A stretch of 64,000 nt of DNA. It comes from Vulcanimicrobiota bacterium (GTDB lineage: Bacteria > Vulcanimicrobiota > Vulcanimicrobiia > Vulcanimicrobiales > Vulcanimicrobiaceae). Under the pieces are notes generated by a model that did no database searches, was not told the DNA's origin, and saw only the letters and a program-made list of their open reading frames with translations. The stretch covers positions 124,001-188,000 of the forward strand of contig PMSI01000007.1 of assembly GCA_003168375.1 (NCBI GenBank), in the 5' to 3' direction. Shown here piece after piece: positions 28,320 through 41,885 of this stretch. The translations under genes and the position numbers were made by a program. The stretch's first letter is position 1. Each line of letters starts with the position of its first letter.

Positions 28320-28985
28320 TCACCAGACGTGGAATAGGCGGAAGAAGAGCAGCGTCGTGGCGATCGCCAGCAGCGTTCCGGCGATTACTTGCAGCAAGGT
28401 GTGCGCGCCCAGGTAGACGCGCGACCAGCCGACCAGCGGGATCAGAATGTAGAACGGCGCCGGACGCAATCCGAACAGGACGGTCAGCGCGACCAGCGGC
28501 GCGGTGATCCCGAGTGCGTGCGTCGAGATCTTCCAGTAGCGGGTGATCCACTGCACGATCAGCGAGCTGAGGGCGTAGGCGGCCATCGAGGCCGTCATGA
28601 TCGCGGGCGCGTGGATAAGCCACATATCGAGCGCGCCCAGCGCGTAGAAGACGACGAACGCGATGAAGACGCGCTCGCGCTCGGCCCGGATCGACATGTC
28701 GAGATCCGAGATGCGATCGGTCGCGTAGAGATAGAAGATGAACAGCATCGGCGCGATCGAGGTGAAGAACGCGCTGTTGAAGAGCAGCACCCAGAAGTCG
28801 GTCGCGCCGTTCGAGCGGGCCCCGGCGAGGATGACGAACAGGGCGAGCGAGGTCAGAAACGGGTTGCAGACGGTCGAGAAGATCCGCGCGACGTCGGTCC
28901 AGACTCGCTTGCGGACGCGCAACGCGGTCGGCGGCGAGAGGGGGGCCTGCACGGGGCCGGGCTTTCGGCCCCCACTGTCGAACAT
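28320..28985 (-). CDS. PAP2-like multi-pass membrane protein
   Basis: 221 residues with about six transmembrane segments. The C-terminal motif SRVYLGAHTLLQVIAG matches PAP2 phosphatase motif 3 (SRxxxGxHxxxD), but with Gln where Asp is usual. The motif 2 equivalent is ISTHALG, and motif 1 is not obvious, so catalysis is uncertain. PAP2 proteins typically dephosphorylate lipid or prenyl phosphates, which would fit the adjacent dxs. The ATG chosen at 28985 lies only 6 bp from the divergent dxs start, leaving no room for promoters, so the real start may be further in. Confidence 0.7.
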   Translation of the reverse strand: MFDSGGRKPGPVQAPLSPPTALRVRKRVWTDVARIFSTVCNPFLTSLALFVILAGARSNGATDFWVLLFNSAFFTSIAPMLFIFYLYATDRISDLDMSIRAERERVFIAFVVFYALGALDMWLIHAPAIMTASMAAYALSSLIVQWITRYWKISTHALGITAPLVALTVLFGLRPAPFYILIPLVGWSRVYLGAHTLLQVIAGTLLAIATTLLFFRLFHVW

Positions 28986-28991
28986 CCCGGG

Positions 28992-30878
28992 ATGATCCTG
29001 GAACGCATCGCGTCCCCAGCCGACGTCAAGCGCCTCACCCGTCCCGAACTCGACCAGCTCGCGACGGAGATCCGTCAGACCTTGATTCGCGTCTGCGCCG
29101 CGAACGGCGGGCACCTCGCGCCGAACCTCGGCGTCGTCGAGCTGACGCTGGCGCTGTTCCGCATTCTCGAACTGCCGCAGGACTCGATCGTGTGGGACGT
29201 CAGCCATCAGAGCTACGTCCACAAGCTCCTGAGCGGCCGCGCCGCGCGCTTCGACACGCTGCGCCAGGGCGGCGGGATCAGCGGTTTCTCGATGCGGAGC
29301 GAGTCGGAGTTCGATGTGTTTGGTGCCGGACACGCGTCGACGTCGATCTCGGCCGCGCTCGGAATGGTGACCGCGCGCGATCTCGCGGGGCGCCACGACA
29401 CCGTCGTCGCGATCATCGGCGACGGGGCGCTCACCGGAGGGCTCGCCTACGAGGCGATCAACAACGCCGGCCTGCTCAAGAGCAACTTCATCGTCGTCCT
29501 CAACGACAACGAGATGTCGATCGCGCCGAACGTCGGATCGATCGCCTCGTATCTCGGGATGCTGCGCTCGAAGCCGCTGTTCACCAAAGGGCGCGAGATC
29601 GTCAAGGGCGTGCTCGACCACGTCCCGCTCGGCGACACGGCGCGCAAAGCGCTCTCGACCGCGGAGCTGGCCGGGATGCGGTTCGCGCTGCACGACCACA
29701 AGGCGCCGGTGTTCTTCGAGGAGATGGGGTTCCGGTACGTCGGGCCGATCGACGGACACGACCTCGACACGCTCATCGACGTGATCTCAAACGCTCGAAA
29801 GATCGAGGGTCCGGTCCTGCTCCACGTGAAGACGGTGAAGGGCAAGGGCTACGGGATCGCGGAGGGCGACAGCCGCACGTTTCACGGCGTCGGTCCCGGC
29901 GTCTATCATCCCGACGAAGGAAAGCTCGAGAAGAAGGCGTCGCGGCCGACGTTCGCGCAGGCGTTCGCCGACGCGCTGATCGCCGCCGCGCAGCGCGACC
30001 TGCGCGTGATCGGGATCACTGCCGCGATGCCCGACGGCACGGGGCTCGCGAAGTTCGCCAAGAGTTTTCCGCACCGCTATTTCGACGTCGGGATCGCCGA
30101 GGCGCACGCGGTCTGTTTCGCCGCCGGCGCGTCGACGCGCGGGCTCAAGCCGGTCTGCGCGATCTACTCGACCTTCCTGCAGCGCGCCTACGACCAGGTC
30201 GTGCACGACGTCGTCGTTCAGTCGCTCCCGGTCGTCTTCGCGATCGACCGGGCGGGGTTCGTCGGCGACGACGGCCCGACACACATGGGCCTCTACGACG
30301 TCGCCTACCTGCGCACGCTGCCCGGGATCACCATCATGGCGCCGCGCAGCGAGGCGGAGGTCGCGCCGATGCTCGACCTCGCGCTGACGCTCGACGCGCC
30401 GGCCGCGATCCGGTATCCGCGGGGCTCGACCAGCGGGAAGCACGACGAACCGCCCGCGCCGCTCGTCCTGGGGCGAGCCGAGGTGCTGCGAAGCGGCAGC
30501 GACGTCGCGATCCTGGCGCTCGGAAACACCGTCGATGCCGCGCTGGATGCCTACGACGCGCTTGAAGCCGAGGGACTCCGGCCGACGGTCGTCAACGCGC
30601 GGTTCGTCGTACCGCTCGATGAGACGCTCTTGCTCGAGCTGGCCGAGACGCACCGGCGGTTCATCACGCTCGAAGAGCACAGCCTCGCCGGCGGGTTCGG
30701 GTCGGCCGTCGTCGAGTTCGTGAACGATCACGGACTGGATGTGATCGTCGAGCGTATCGGCGTCCCGAACGTCCTCGTGCAGCACGCGAAGCCCGAGGCC
30801 CAGCGCGCCCACTTCGGGCTCTCCGGCGACAACGTCGCCGCGCGCGTCCGCGCCCTCACGCCGGCCAGGACAGCCTAG
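28992..30878 (+). CDS. dxs: 1-deoxy-D-xylulose-5-phosphate synthase
   Basis: 628 residues, the standard size. First enzyme of the MEP isoprenoid pathway: pyruvate plus glyceraldehyde-3-phosphate to DXP, using thiamine diphosphate. The TPP/Mg motif IGDGALTGGLAYEAINNAG is intact, with SHQSYVHKLLSGR near the N-terminus and DRAGFVGDDGPTHMG in the pyrimidine domain. The start MILERIASPADVKRL aligns with the usual Dxs N-terminus. No clear Shine-Dalgarno precedes it. secG follows 84 bp later. Confidence 0.95.
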   Translation: MILERIASPADVKRLTRPELDQLATEIRQTLIRVCAANGGHLAPNLGVVELTLALFRILELPQDSIVWDVSHQSYVHKLLSGRAARFDTLRQGGGISGFSMRSESEFDVFGAGHASTSISAALGMVTARDLAGRHDTVVAIIGDGALTGGLAYEAINNAGLLKSNFIVVLNDNEMSIAPNVGSIASYLGMLRSKPLFTKGREIVKGVLDHVPLGDTARKALSTAELAGMRFALHDHKAPVFFEEMGFRYVGPIDGHDLDTLIDVISNARKIEGPVLLHVKTVKGKGYGIAEGDSRTFHGVGPGVYHPDEGKLEKKASRPTFAQAFADALIAAAQRDLRVIGITAAMPDGTGLAKFAKSFPHRYFDVGIAEAHAVCFAAGASTRGLKPVCAIYSTFLQRAYDQVVHDVVVQSLPVVFAIDRAGFVGDDGPTHMGLYDVAYLRTLPGITIMAPRSEAEVAPMLDLALTLDAPAAIRYPRGSTSGKHDEPPAPLVLGRAEVLRSGSDVAILALGNTVDAALDAYDALEAEGLRPTVVNARFVVPLDETLLLELAETHRRFITLEEHSLAGGFGSAVVEFVNDHGLDVIVERIGVPNVLVQHAKPEAQRAHFGLSGDNVAARVRALTPARTA

Positions 30879-30962
30879 CAGCCAGGATTTTCCCCGGGCG
30901 GGGGGCAAGCCTCGGCGGTTCTTTTCCCCGTAGTTCCGGCTGAGGCCGGGGAGTTACCAATC

Positions 30963-31343
30963 GTGTTTTCCGTGCTGCTCGCAGCCGCGTCGGCTGCGCC
31001 GGCGACCGCCGCCAAGGCGGTTCCCGCTGCGCAGGCCTCACTGGCCCCGCTGGTCGTCCAGACGAACCCTCAGTTCGATCTGACGCCGCACTCGTTTCTG
31101 GCGCAGCACGTGCCGTGGCTCACCCACACGTTCGGCGGGCTGTTCGTCGTCCTCGGCGTGCTGTTGGTGGTCTTGCTCGCATTGCAGACGACCAAGCAAG
31201 AGGGGCTGAGCGGTACGGTCGGCGGACGCGTCGAGTCGACGACGCGCCGGCTCGGACTCGACGCCCAAATCGCTCGCGTCACGCAGACGGTCGCGGTCGC
31301 CTTCGTCGTCGTCGCCACGATCGTCAGCCTCTCAGGAATATAA
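30963..31343 (+). CDS. secG: Preprotein translocase subunit SecG
   Basis: 126 residues, longer than the usual 75-110. The family core is GVLLVVLLALQTTKQEGLSGTVGGR, two transmembrane helices flanking the LLQxxKxxGLSG-type loop. The second helix (VAVAFVVVATIVSLSG) ends the protein. The N-terminal 45 residues are an Ala/Pro-rich, signal-like extension. It assists SecYE-dependent export. The GTG start at 30963 follows a hairpin-rich spacer. oppD starts 8 bp after the stop, so they are probably co-transcribed. Confidence 0.85.
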   Translation: MFSVLLAAASAAPATAAKAVPAAQASLAPLVVQTNPQFDLTPHSFLAQHVPWLTHTFGGLFVVLGVLLVVLLALQTTKQEGLSGTVGGRVESTTRRLGLDAQIARVTQTVAVAFVVVATIVSLSGI

Positions 31344-31351
31344 GGGCTCGC

Positions 31352-32397
31352 TTGGCGCTGCTCGAGGTCCACGACCTCAAGACGACGTTCAAGACCGAGG
31401 ACGGCGTCGTCGCGGCCGTCAACGGGCTCTCGTTTGCGGTCGACCCGGGCTCGACGCTCGGGATCGTCGGTGAGTCGGGCTCCGGGAAGTCGGTCACCTC
31501 GCTCTCGATCATGCGCCTCATCGCACAGAACGGGCGCATCGAACGCGGCAAGATCCTGTTCAAGGGCGAGAACCTGCTCGAGAAGAGCGAAGCCGAGATG
31601 CGCAAGATCCGCGGCCGCGACATCGCGATGATCTTCCAGGATCCGATGACCTCGCTCAACCCGGTTCTCACGATCGGCGAGCAGATCGCGGAGGCGACGC
31701 GCCTCCACCTCGGGCTCAACAAAAAAGATGCGCTCGACAAGGCCGTCGAGATGCTGAAGCTGGTGAAGATTCCGGTGCCGGAGAAGCGGCTGCGCGACTA
31801 TCCGCACCAGTTCTCCGGCGGGATGCGGCAGCGCGTCATGATCGCGATGGCGCTCTCGTGCGACCCCGCGGTGCTGATCGCCGACGAGCCGACGACCGCG
31901 CTGGACGTGACGATCCAAGCCCAGATCCTCGAGCTGATGAACGAGATGCAGCAGCGGCTCGGCTCGGCGATCGTCTTGATCACGCACGACCTCGGCGTCG
32001 TCGCCGAGACGTGCGAAAACGTGCTGGTCATGTACGGCGGGAACATGGTTGAATACGGCACCGCCACCGAGATCTTCGAGTCGCCGAAGATGCCGTACAC
32101 GATGGGGCTGTTGGAGTCGCTGCCCCGTCTCGACCAAGCCGGCTCGCGGCTCATCCCGATCGACGGTCAGCCGCCGAACCTGCTGCGGATGCCGCCCGGA
32201 TGCGCGTTCGCACCGCGCTGCCGCTACCGGATGCCGATCTGCGACAACCCGGTGCCGCTGTACGACTTCGGCGCGGGACACCTCGCCCGGTGCTATCTCT
32301 ACGATCAGCAGGCCGAGGGGCAGAAGCCGATCGCGGCGGAGAACCGGCCGACCGTTCCCGACTCCGCGGTCGCGCGTACGCCGCAGGCGCTCGCCCG

Positions 32398-32401
<4 letters not shown>
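31352..32401 (+). CDS. Oligopeptide/dipeptide ABC transporter ATPase, DppD/OppD type
   Basis: 349 residues from a TTG at 31352 with AAGGG five bases before it. Walker [12 protein letters not shown] signature FSGGMRQR, Walker [13 protein letters not shown], and the C-terminal oligopeptide-family Cys cluster ([15 protein letters not shown]). It energises peptide or nickel import with a partner ATPase and two permeases. The partner is the next gene, overlapping by GTGA; no permease or binding protein is encoded in this window. The substrate is therefore unknown. Confidence 0.9.
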
Positions 32402-33446
<1,045 letters not shown>

Positions 33447-33447
<1 letters not shown>

Positions 33448-33489
33448 TCACCCTGACCCTTCGCCAAGCTCAGGATGACGTCGAAGGGG
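33447..33489. repeat. Dispersed repeat, copy 2 (full-length form)
   Basis: GTCACCCTGACCC-TTCGCCAAGCTCAGG-ATGACGTCGAAGGGG, lying immediately after the oppF stop. Both outer arms (GTCACCCTGA, and ATGAC with GTCGAAGG) and the core are present, so this looks like a complete unit of about 43 bp with partial dyad symmetry. Confidence 0.75.
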
Positions 33490-33497
33490 CGGCGGAC

Positions 33498-33532
33498 AAA
33501 AAAAATGAGGAGCGGTCGAACGACCGCTCCTC
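33498..33532 (-). terminator. Rho-independent terminator of the histone-like gene
   Basis: GAGGAGCGGTCG (33507-33518) pairs perfectly with CGACCGCTCCTC (33521-33532). On the minus strand the hairpin is followed by eight T (complement of 33498-33505). It lies 26 bp past the stop of the Lys/Ala-rich gene. Confidence 0.88.
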
Positions 33533-33558
33533 TCTGACATTCCGGTTATCGCCGGATG

Positions 33559-34074
33559 TCAGCCCTTTTTCTTGCGACCGCCGGCTTTCTTCTTGCGACC
33601 GCCGGCCTTTTTCTTGCGACCGCCGGCGGCTTTCTTACGCCCGCCCGCGGCTTTCTTCTTGCGACCACCGGCGGCTTTCTTACGCCCGCCCGCGGCCTTC
33701 TTCTTGCGACCACCAGTCTTCTTGGCAGCCTTCTTGCGACCGCCGGTCTTCTTGGCAGCCTTCTTACGACCACCGGTCTTCTTGGCAGCCTTCTTGCGAC
33801 CGCCGGTCTTCTTGGCAGCCTTCTTACGACCGCCGGTCTTCTTGGCAGCCTTCTTACGACCGCCGGTCTTCTTGGCGGCTTTCTTGCGACCGCCGGTCTT
33901 CTTGGCAGCCTTCTTGCGACCGTCGGTCTTCTTGGCAGCCTTCTTGCGGCCGTTGGTCGATTTCTTAGCGGCTGCTTTCTTGCGGCCGGCGCCCTTGCGG
34001 CGTCCGCCGCGGCGCTTCGCCGGTGCAGCGGCTGGTGCTGCGGCTGGTGCGCCGTTCGTTGTTTCCGAGTCCAT
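33559..34074 (-). CDS. Histone H1-like Lys/Ala/Gly/Arg-rich repetitive protein
   Basis: 171 residues, extremely basic. A short acidic/Ala-Pro start (MDSETTNGAPAAAPAAAPA) leads to [14 protein letters not shown]. Eight near-identical decapeptides AAKKTGGRKK follow, then shorter units of KKAGGRK type. Composition and repeat style match bacterial H1/Hc1/AlgP-like nucleoid proteins that bind DNA without sequence specificity. The ATG at 34072-34074 is followed by a plausible start. It is divergent from topA across 229 bp, and an own intrinsic terminator closes the gene. No globular domain is present. Confidence 0.8.
   Translation of the reverse strand: MDSETTNGAPAAAPAAAPAKRRGGRRKGAGRKKAAAKKSTNGRKKAAKKTDGRKKAAKKTGGRKKAAKKTGGRKKAAKKTGGRKKAAKKTGGRKKAAKKTGGRKKAAKKTGGRKKAAKKTGGRKKKAAGGRKKAAGGRKKKAAGGRKKAAGGRKKKAGGRKKKAGGRKKKG
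33721..33960. repeat. 30-bp coding minisatellite, eight units
   Basis: Exact 30-bp periodicity from 33721, each unit beginning CTTGGCAGCC and reading TTCTTGCGACCGCCGGTCTT afterwards, with scattered third-position changes (for example CTTGGCGGCT at 33871). Each unit encodes the decapeptide AAKKTGGRKK on the minus strand. Adjacent 33560-33715 holds shorter, less regular units of the same type. Confidence 0.95.
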
Positions 34075-34303
34075 TCAACCTCCTCGTCCGCGCGGACGGA
34101 GTTGTTCTATCCAAGACGCGCCGACAAAACGCCGACACATCGTTAGTCGCAGAATACACAGATTTCGTGTTTCGTGCAACTCTTGGCCCGGAGCGGCTGT
34201 TCCGCGCGCGCGCCGCGCGACGGAATTGGCCCGGCTTGACGTCCGGGTTTATACTGTGGCCCGAAGCTCGTCCTCGAGCGAGCCGTACCCGCTGGAGACC
34301 GTT

Positions 34304-36466
<2,163 letters not shown>

Positions 36467-36470
36467 CATC

Positions 36471-37820
36471 ATGGCAGACGTCACGGTCATCGGGGGCGGA
36501 CTCGCCGGAAGTGAAGCGGCCTGGCAGGCGGCGCGGCGCGGCGCGACGGTCGTGCTGTACGAGATGCGCCCGCACAAGCGCGGACCGGCGCACCACACCG
36601 GGATGCTGGCGGAGCTGGTCTGTTCGAACTCGCTGCGCGGCGCCGCGCTCGAGAACGCGGTCGGCCTGCTGAAGGAAGAGCTGGCGCGGCTCGATTCGCT
36701 CATCGTCACCTCGGCGCGTGAGGCCGCGGTGCCGGCCGGCGGTGCGCTCGCCGTCGATCGCGAGCGCTTCGGAGCGCTGGTCGAGTCGCGTCTGACGGCG
36801 CTCCCGAACGTCGAGATCCGGCGCGAAGAGATCACCGCCATCCCGCCGGGCGGCACGGTGATCGTCGCCTGCGGTCCGCTGCCGTCGGATCCGCTCGCGC
36901 AGGCTCTCGATGCGCTGGTCGGCGGCCGGCTGCACTACTACGACGCCGCCGCGCCGATCGTGTCGCTCGATTCGCTCGACCTGACGGCGATGTACCGGAA
37001 GTCGCGTTACGACAAGGGCGAGGGCGACGACTACCTCAACATCCCGCTCGACCGCGAGACCTACGCGCGTTTCGTCGAAGACTTGCGGACGCTGCCGAAG
37101 CACGATCCGCACGGCTTCGAGCTCGATGCCGCGTCGGGCGACGTGCCGTACTTCGAAGGCTGCCTGCCGATCGAAGAGCTCGCCGCGCGCGGCGAGGACA
37201 CGTTGCGCTTCGGACCGCTCAAACCGGTCGGACTGCGCGATCCGCGCACCGGGACGGCGCCGCACGCCGTCGTGCAGCTGCGCAAGGAGAACGCCGCGGG
37301 GACCGCGCTCAACCTGGTCGGTTTCCAGACACGGCTGACCTGGCCGGCGCAAAAGGAGGCGTTTGGCAAGTTGCCGGGTCTCGCGAACGCCGAATGGCTG
37401 CGGCTGGGCGTGATGCACCGCAACACCTTCGTCGACTCGCCGCGCTTGCTCACCGCCGATCTGCGGCTGCGTGCGAACCCGCGCGTGTTCTTTGCCGGTC
37501 AGATCACCGGCGCCGAAGGTTACGTCGAGGCTGCCGCGTGCGGAACGATCGCGGGGATCGCCGCGGCGCGAGAGCGGCTCGGCCTCGGGGCCGTCGCGGT
37601 TCCCGCCGACACCGCGCTCGGTGCCGTCGTGGCGCACCTGCAGAACGCCGCGTCACCGGACTTCCAGCCCGCCAACGTCACCTGGACGTTCTTCTCGCCG
37701 CTCGACCAGGTGGTTCGCGACAAGCGCGCGCGCCGCGCGAAGCTGGCCGAGCGAGCGCTCGCGAAGATCGACGCCTTCGCGGCGGCGGTGCAACCTGCGA
37801 GGGTCTTGGCCGGTACCTAA
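36471..37820 (+). CDS. trmFO: tRNA (uracil-5-)-methyltransferase TrmFO, folate/FAD-dependent
   Basis: 449 residues, normal length. Makes m5U54 in tRNA using methylene-tetrahydrofolate and FADH2. FAD motif [17 protein letters not shown] at the N-terminus; the family signature [17 protein letters not shown] with its Cys; and [18 protein letters not shown] near the end. The ATG at 36471 is 4 bp after the topA stop. The order topA-trmFO-hslVU is as in Firmicutes but without xerC between trmFO and hslV. Confidence 0.95.
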   Translation: MADVTVIGGGLAGSEAAWQAARRGATVVLYEMRPHKRGPAHHTGMLAELVCSNSLRGAALENAVGLLKEELARLDSLIVTSAREAAVPAGGALAVDRERFGALVESRLTALPNVEIRREEITAIPPGGTVIVACGPLPSDPLAQALDALVGGRLHYYDAAAPIVSLDSLDLTAMYRKSRYDKGEGDDYLNIPLDRETYARFVEDLRTLPKHDPHGFELDAASGDVPYFEGCLPIEELAARGEDTLRFGPLKPVGLRDPRTGTAPHAVVQLRKENAAGTALNLVGFQTRLTWPAQKEAFGKLPGLANAEWLRLGVMHRNTFVDSPRLLTADLRLRANPRVFFAGQITGAEGYVEAAACGTIAGIAAARERLGLGAVAVPADTALGAVVAHLQNAASPDFQPANVTWTFFSPLDQVVRDKRARRAKLAERALAKIDAFAAAVQPARVLAGT

Positions 37821-37825
37821 CCACC

Positions 37826-38355
37826 ATGCACATACGGTCGACGACGATCTGCGCCGTCCGCAGGGACGGGAAGATCGCCATGGCGGGCGACGGGCAGGTG
37901 ACGGTCGACAAGACCGTCATGAAGCACGGCGCGCGCAAAGTGCGCGCGATCGCCGGCGGTAAGGTGCTCGCCGGGTTCGCCGGCAGCGCCGCCGACGGGA
38001 TCACGCTGCTCGAGAAGTTCGAGGGCAAGATGAGCGCCTACAAGGACAACGTCTTGCGTGCCGCCGTCGAGCTCGCGAAGGACTGGCGCCAAGACCGCGC
38101 GCTGCGCCGGCTCGAAGCGCTGCTGATCGTCGGGACCGCGGAGCACCTGTTCGTGCTGAGCGGGACCGGCGACGTGATCGAGCCGGACGAAGGCGTCGCC
38201 GCGATCGGCAGCGGCGGACCGTACGCGCAGGCCGCCGCGATGGCGCTGCTCGGCCACTCCTCGCTCGACGCGACGGAGATCGCCCGCGAGGCGCTGCGCA
38301 TCGCCGGCCGCATCGACATCTACACCAACGACGACGTTCAGGTATTGACCCTCCC

Positions 38356-38359
<4 letters not shown>
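37826..38359 (+). CDS. hslV: ATP-dependent protease peptidase subunit HslV
   Basis: 177 residues. N-terminal-nucleophile peptidase of the HslUV protease. The sequence begins [21 protein letters not shown], so a five-residue propeptide must be removed to expose Thr 6 as nucleophile. The GDGQVT segment, Lys in [13 protein letters not shown] and [11 protein letters not shown] are conserved. The ATG at 37826 is 5 bp after the trmFO stop, and the stop overlaps hslU in a GTGA junction. Confidence 0.95.
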
Positions 38360-39795
<1,436 letters not shown>

Positions 39796-39829
39796 CTCTT
39801 CGTTGGGGCTTGGCACGATCGGGGAGTGA

Positions 39830-40498
39830 TCAATGATGCTGCAGCGACGTCGCGACGAGGTAGATCGCGCCGATCGCGTTGTTGAGCGCGTGCAAGGTGA
39901 TCGGTACCCAGAGGTTCCCGGTCGCGGCGTACGCGAGCGCATTGACGAAGCCGAGTACGGCCAGCAGCGGGAAGAGCACGAGGTCGCCATGGACGCCGCC
40001 GAAGAGCAGAGCCGTGATCAGCGCGCTGGCGAGCACGCCCAGGCGCGGAGCGAGCGCGCCGAAGAGCAGGCCGCGAAATACGATCTCTTCGACGACGGGA
40101 GCGAGGAGGACCATCGTGGCGGTGGCGAGACCGATTCCGACGATCGTCATCGCCGGCACGTTGGTGACGACGTCGAAATGCTCGAAGCCGCTCTGCACGT
40201 GGTTCGTCTGATGCGTGAGGGCCAGTAGCGCGCCGGTCCCGATGCGGGCGAGGAAGAGCGCGGCGAAACCGATCAGGATCATGCGGAGATCGCGGTACGT
40301 GAAGGGGCGGAAGGGACGAAGCCCCGTCGGGCGCAGGCGCGACCATGCGAACCATCCGGTGAGCGCATATGCGATCGCCTCGCTCACGGCGACCACCGGG
40401 TGCCCGGAATTGAGCGACGGCATATTTCCCGTCGCGAGGATGACCGCGATGAGGATCACGATCATCGCCACGAACAAGGCGACCGTCACGATCGCCAT
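39830..40498 (-). CDS. CPBP-family intramembrane metalloprotease
   Basis: 222 residues from the first ATG (40496-40498). Motifs of the CPBP/abortive-infection family: EEIVFRGLLFG, the FGGVH segment and LHALNN, supplying the glutamates, histidines and asparagine of the intramembrane active site. Six or more hydrophobic segments. The frame is open farther up, and a CTG at 40567 sits exactly in a CTGA overlap with the stop of the upstream secreted-protein gene; starting there would add 23 residues. Substrate unknown; the family includes prenyl-protein proteases and bacteriocin-immunity proteins. Confidence 0.82.
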   Translation of the reverse strand: MAIVTVALFVAMIVILIAVILATGNMPSLNSGHPVVAVSEAIAYALTGWFAWSRLRPTGLRPFRPFTYRDLRMILIGFAALFLARIGTGALLALTHQTNHVQSGFEHFDVVTNVPAMTIVGIGLATATMVLLAPVVEEIVFRGLLFGALAPRLGVLASALITALLFGGVHGDLVLFPLLAVLGFVNALAYAATGNLWVPITLHALNNAIGAIYLVATSLQHH

Positions 40499-40563
40499 CG
40501 CGGCGATGCTCGAGAGGAGGCCGTTCCAGAACGGGACGCCGATGCGGTTCGCCGAGAAGATGG

Positions 40564-40950
40564 TCAGCGGGTCGCCGCCAGATCGCGTCCCGCGCAGTGC
40601 GTCACGGCCGCCACGCGTGCCGAGCGCATCCGCTCGGGCGCGAGGATCTCGAGCGCGACCCACGGCGCCGGACCGTGCGGCGTCCAGCGGTCGGTGACCG
40701 ACTGCGCGACGGCGCCGTCACCGCTCAAGGCGAGCCGTCCGGTCGGCGAGACCGTGCCGTCGCTGCGGACGAAACGGTACGATACCTCGCGGCGCGCGCG
40801 CGCGTCGTAGGCGACGATCGTGGCACGGCTGAGGATCGCGCAGGAACCGGCGAGCGGACGCGCGTCGAGGGTCACGGCCAGGGTGCCGGAGCCGAGCGCA
40901 TCGGGTCCGGTAGCCAGCATCGCGAGGAGGGCGCCCACCAGAACGCGCAT
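40564..40950 (-). CDS. Small secreted protein of unknown function
   Basis: 128 residues with a signal peptide (VLVGALLAMLATGPDALGSG region) and a short beta-rich mature domain (LAVTLDARPLAGSCAILSRATIVAYDA, VSYRFVRSDGTVSPTG). One Cys near the front and one near the C-terminus of the mature part may form a disulphide. Encoded just upstream of, and overlapping or abutting, the CPBP protease gene, so probably co-expressed. No family recognised. Confidence 0.65.
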   Translation of the reverse strand: MRVLVGALLAMLATGPDALGSGTLAVTLDARPLAGSCAILSRATIVAYDARARREVSYRFVRSDGTVSPTGRLALSGDGAVAQSVTDRWTPHGPAPWVALEILAPERMRSARVAAVTHCAGRDLAATR

Positions 40951-41011
40951 CGTAGGATCATCCTACCCCTCGGCCCATTACCGGGCACTTACGCCAGGAG
41001 GGTTCCCCCCG

Positions 41012-41275
41012 ATGAAATCATCCGTCTCGCGCGGTCTCGCACTCAAGCGCCTCGCCGGCCTCCCGTTCGCGGCGCTCGCCGTCGGCGCGACCTTGTCCGC
41101 GGTGCAAGCCGCCGCGCCGCCCGACAACAAAAAGCAGTTCAAGTATCAGGACAAGCCCGGACCCAAGGGCGTCAAGTGCGTGGGCTGCCGGTTCTTCGTG
41201 AAGCCGAACGGGTGCACGATCGTTCACGGCAAGATCAGCCCGAACGGCTGGTGCATCGCCTACGCGCCCAAGTAG
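41012..41275 (+). CDS. High-potential iron-sulfur protein (HiPIP)
   Basis: 87 residues. An export signal (LKRLAGLPFAALAVGATLSAVQA) precedes a 50-residue domain with the four Cys of the HiPIP [4Fe-4S] site: CVGC, NGC and the terminal GWCIAYAPK. The Phe/Arg/Phe and Trp surroundings are typical. HiPIPs shuttle single electrons in the periplasm, usually between a bc1-like complex and an oxidase. GGAGGG precedes the ATG. It stands alone, in front of def but with its own spacing. Confidence 0.88.
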   Translation: MKSSVSRGLALKRLAGLPFAALAVGATLSAVQAAAPPDNKKQFKYQDKPGPKGVKCVGCRFFVKPNGCTIVHGKISPNGWCIAYAPK

Positions 41276-41354
41276 CCCCTCGACAGCCTTTTCCCGCCGG
41301 CCGGCGGGCGGAACTCCGATGGTTCGCCCGCCGGTTATACTGGAAGCACTGCTT

Positions 41355-41885
41355 ATGGCGTACATCCGCGAGATCATCACCGACGGTCATCCCACGCTGC
41401 GCAAGGTTGCGAAGAAGGTCGATCCGGCCGACATCGCCGACCCGATGTTCCAGCAGCTCCTCGACGACATGTTCGAGACGATGTACGATGCGCCGGGGAT
41501 CGGGCTGGCCGCGCCGCAGATCGGGGTCTCGAAGCGCGTCTTCACCGTCGATCTCCAGGATGACGAGGACGCTCACGGTCCGCTGGTGGTGATCAATCCG
41601 AAGTTCACGGTCACCGAAGGCGAGGTCGAATCGGTCGAAGGCTGCCTCTCGGTCCCCGGGATGGTCGGCGATCTGACGCGCTTCGAACGCGTCGTCTGCA
41701 CCGGGCTCGACCGCCAGGGCAAGAAGATCACGCTCGAGGGCAGCGGTCTTTTCGCGCGTTGCCTGCAGCACGAGATCGACCACCTCAACGGTGTGCTGTA
41801 CATCGACAAGGCGAAGAACATTCGTCCGGCGACGACCGACGAAGAAGTGGCGGAGGCCGATGCGGTCGCCGCCGGCACTCGCTGA
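41355..41885 (+). CDS. def: Peptide deformylase
   Basis: 176 residues. All three metalloenzyme motifs are intact: GIGLAAPQIG, EGCLSVPG and HEIDHLNG, so the Fe/Zn ligands Cys, His and His are present. It removes the formyl group from nascent N-terminal Met. The start was placed at MAYIREIITDGHP (41355); an earlier ATG would add 12 non-conserved residues. Ends in a CTGA junction with fmt, whose product supplies the formyl group def removes. Confidence 0.94.
   Translation: MAYIREIITDGHPTLRKVAKKVDPADIADPMFQQLLDDMFETMYDAPGIGLAAPQIGVSKRVFTVDLQDDEDAHGPLVVINPKFTVTEGEVESVEGCLSVPGMVGDLTRFERVVCTGLDRQGKKITLEGSGLFARCLQHEIDHLNGVLYIDKAKNIRPATTDEEVAEADAVAAGTR

Noticed and set aside
28320-29759. Longer version of the PAP2-like protein (479 residues)
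   Set aside because: The extra N-terminal part is antisense to dxs and compositionally a shadow; the start was placed at 28985.
30899-30962. GC-rich hairpins between dxs and secG as a riboswitch or terminator
   Set aside because: Short stems such as CCGGC/GCCGG are present, but there is no convincing T tract or conserved core.
33560-33960. Regular 30-bp repeats that could suggest a CRISPR array
   Set aside because: The units are contiguous without spacers and encode the AAKKTGGRKK peptide in one frame; no cas gene is nearby. It is a coding minisatellite.
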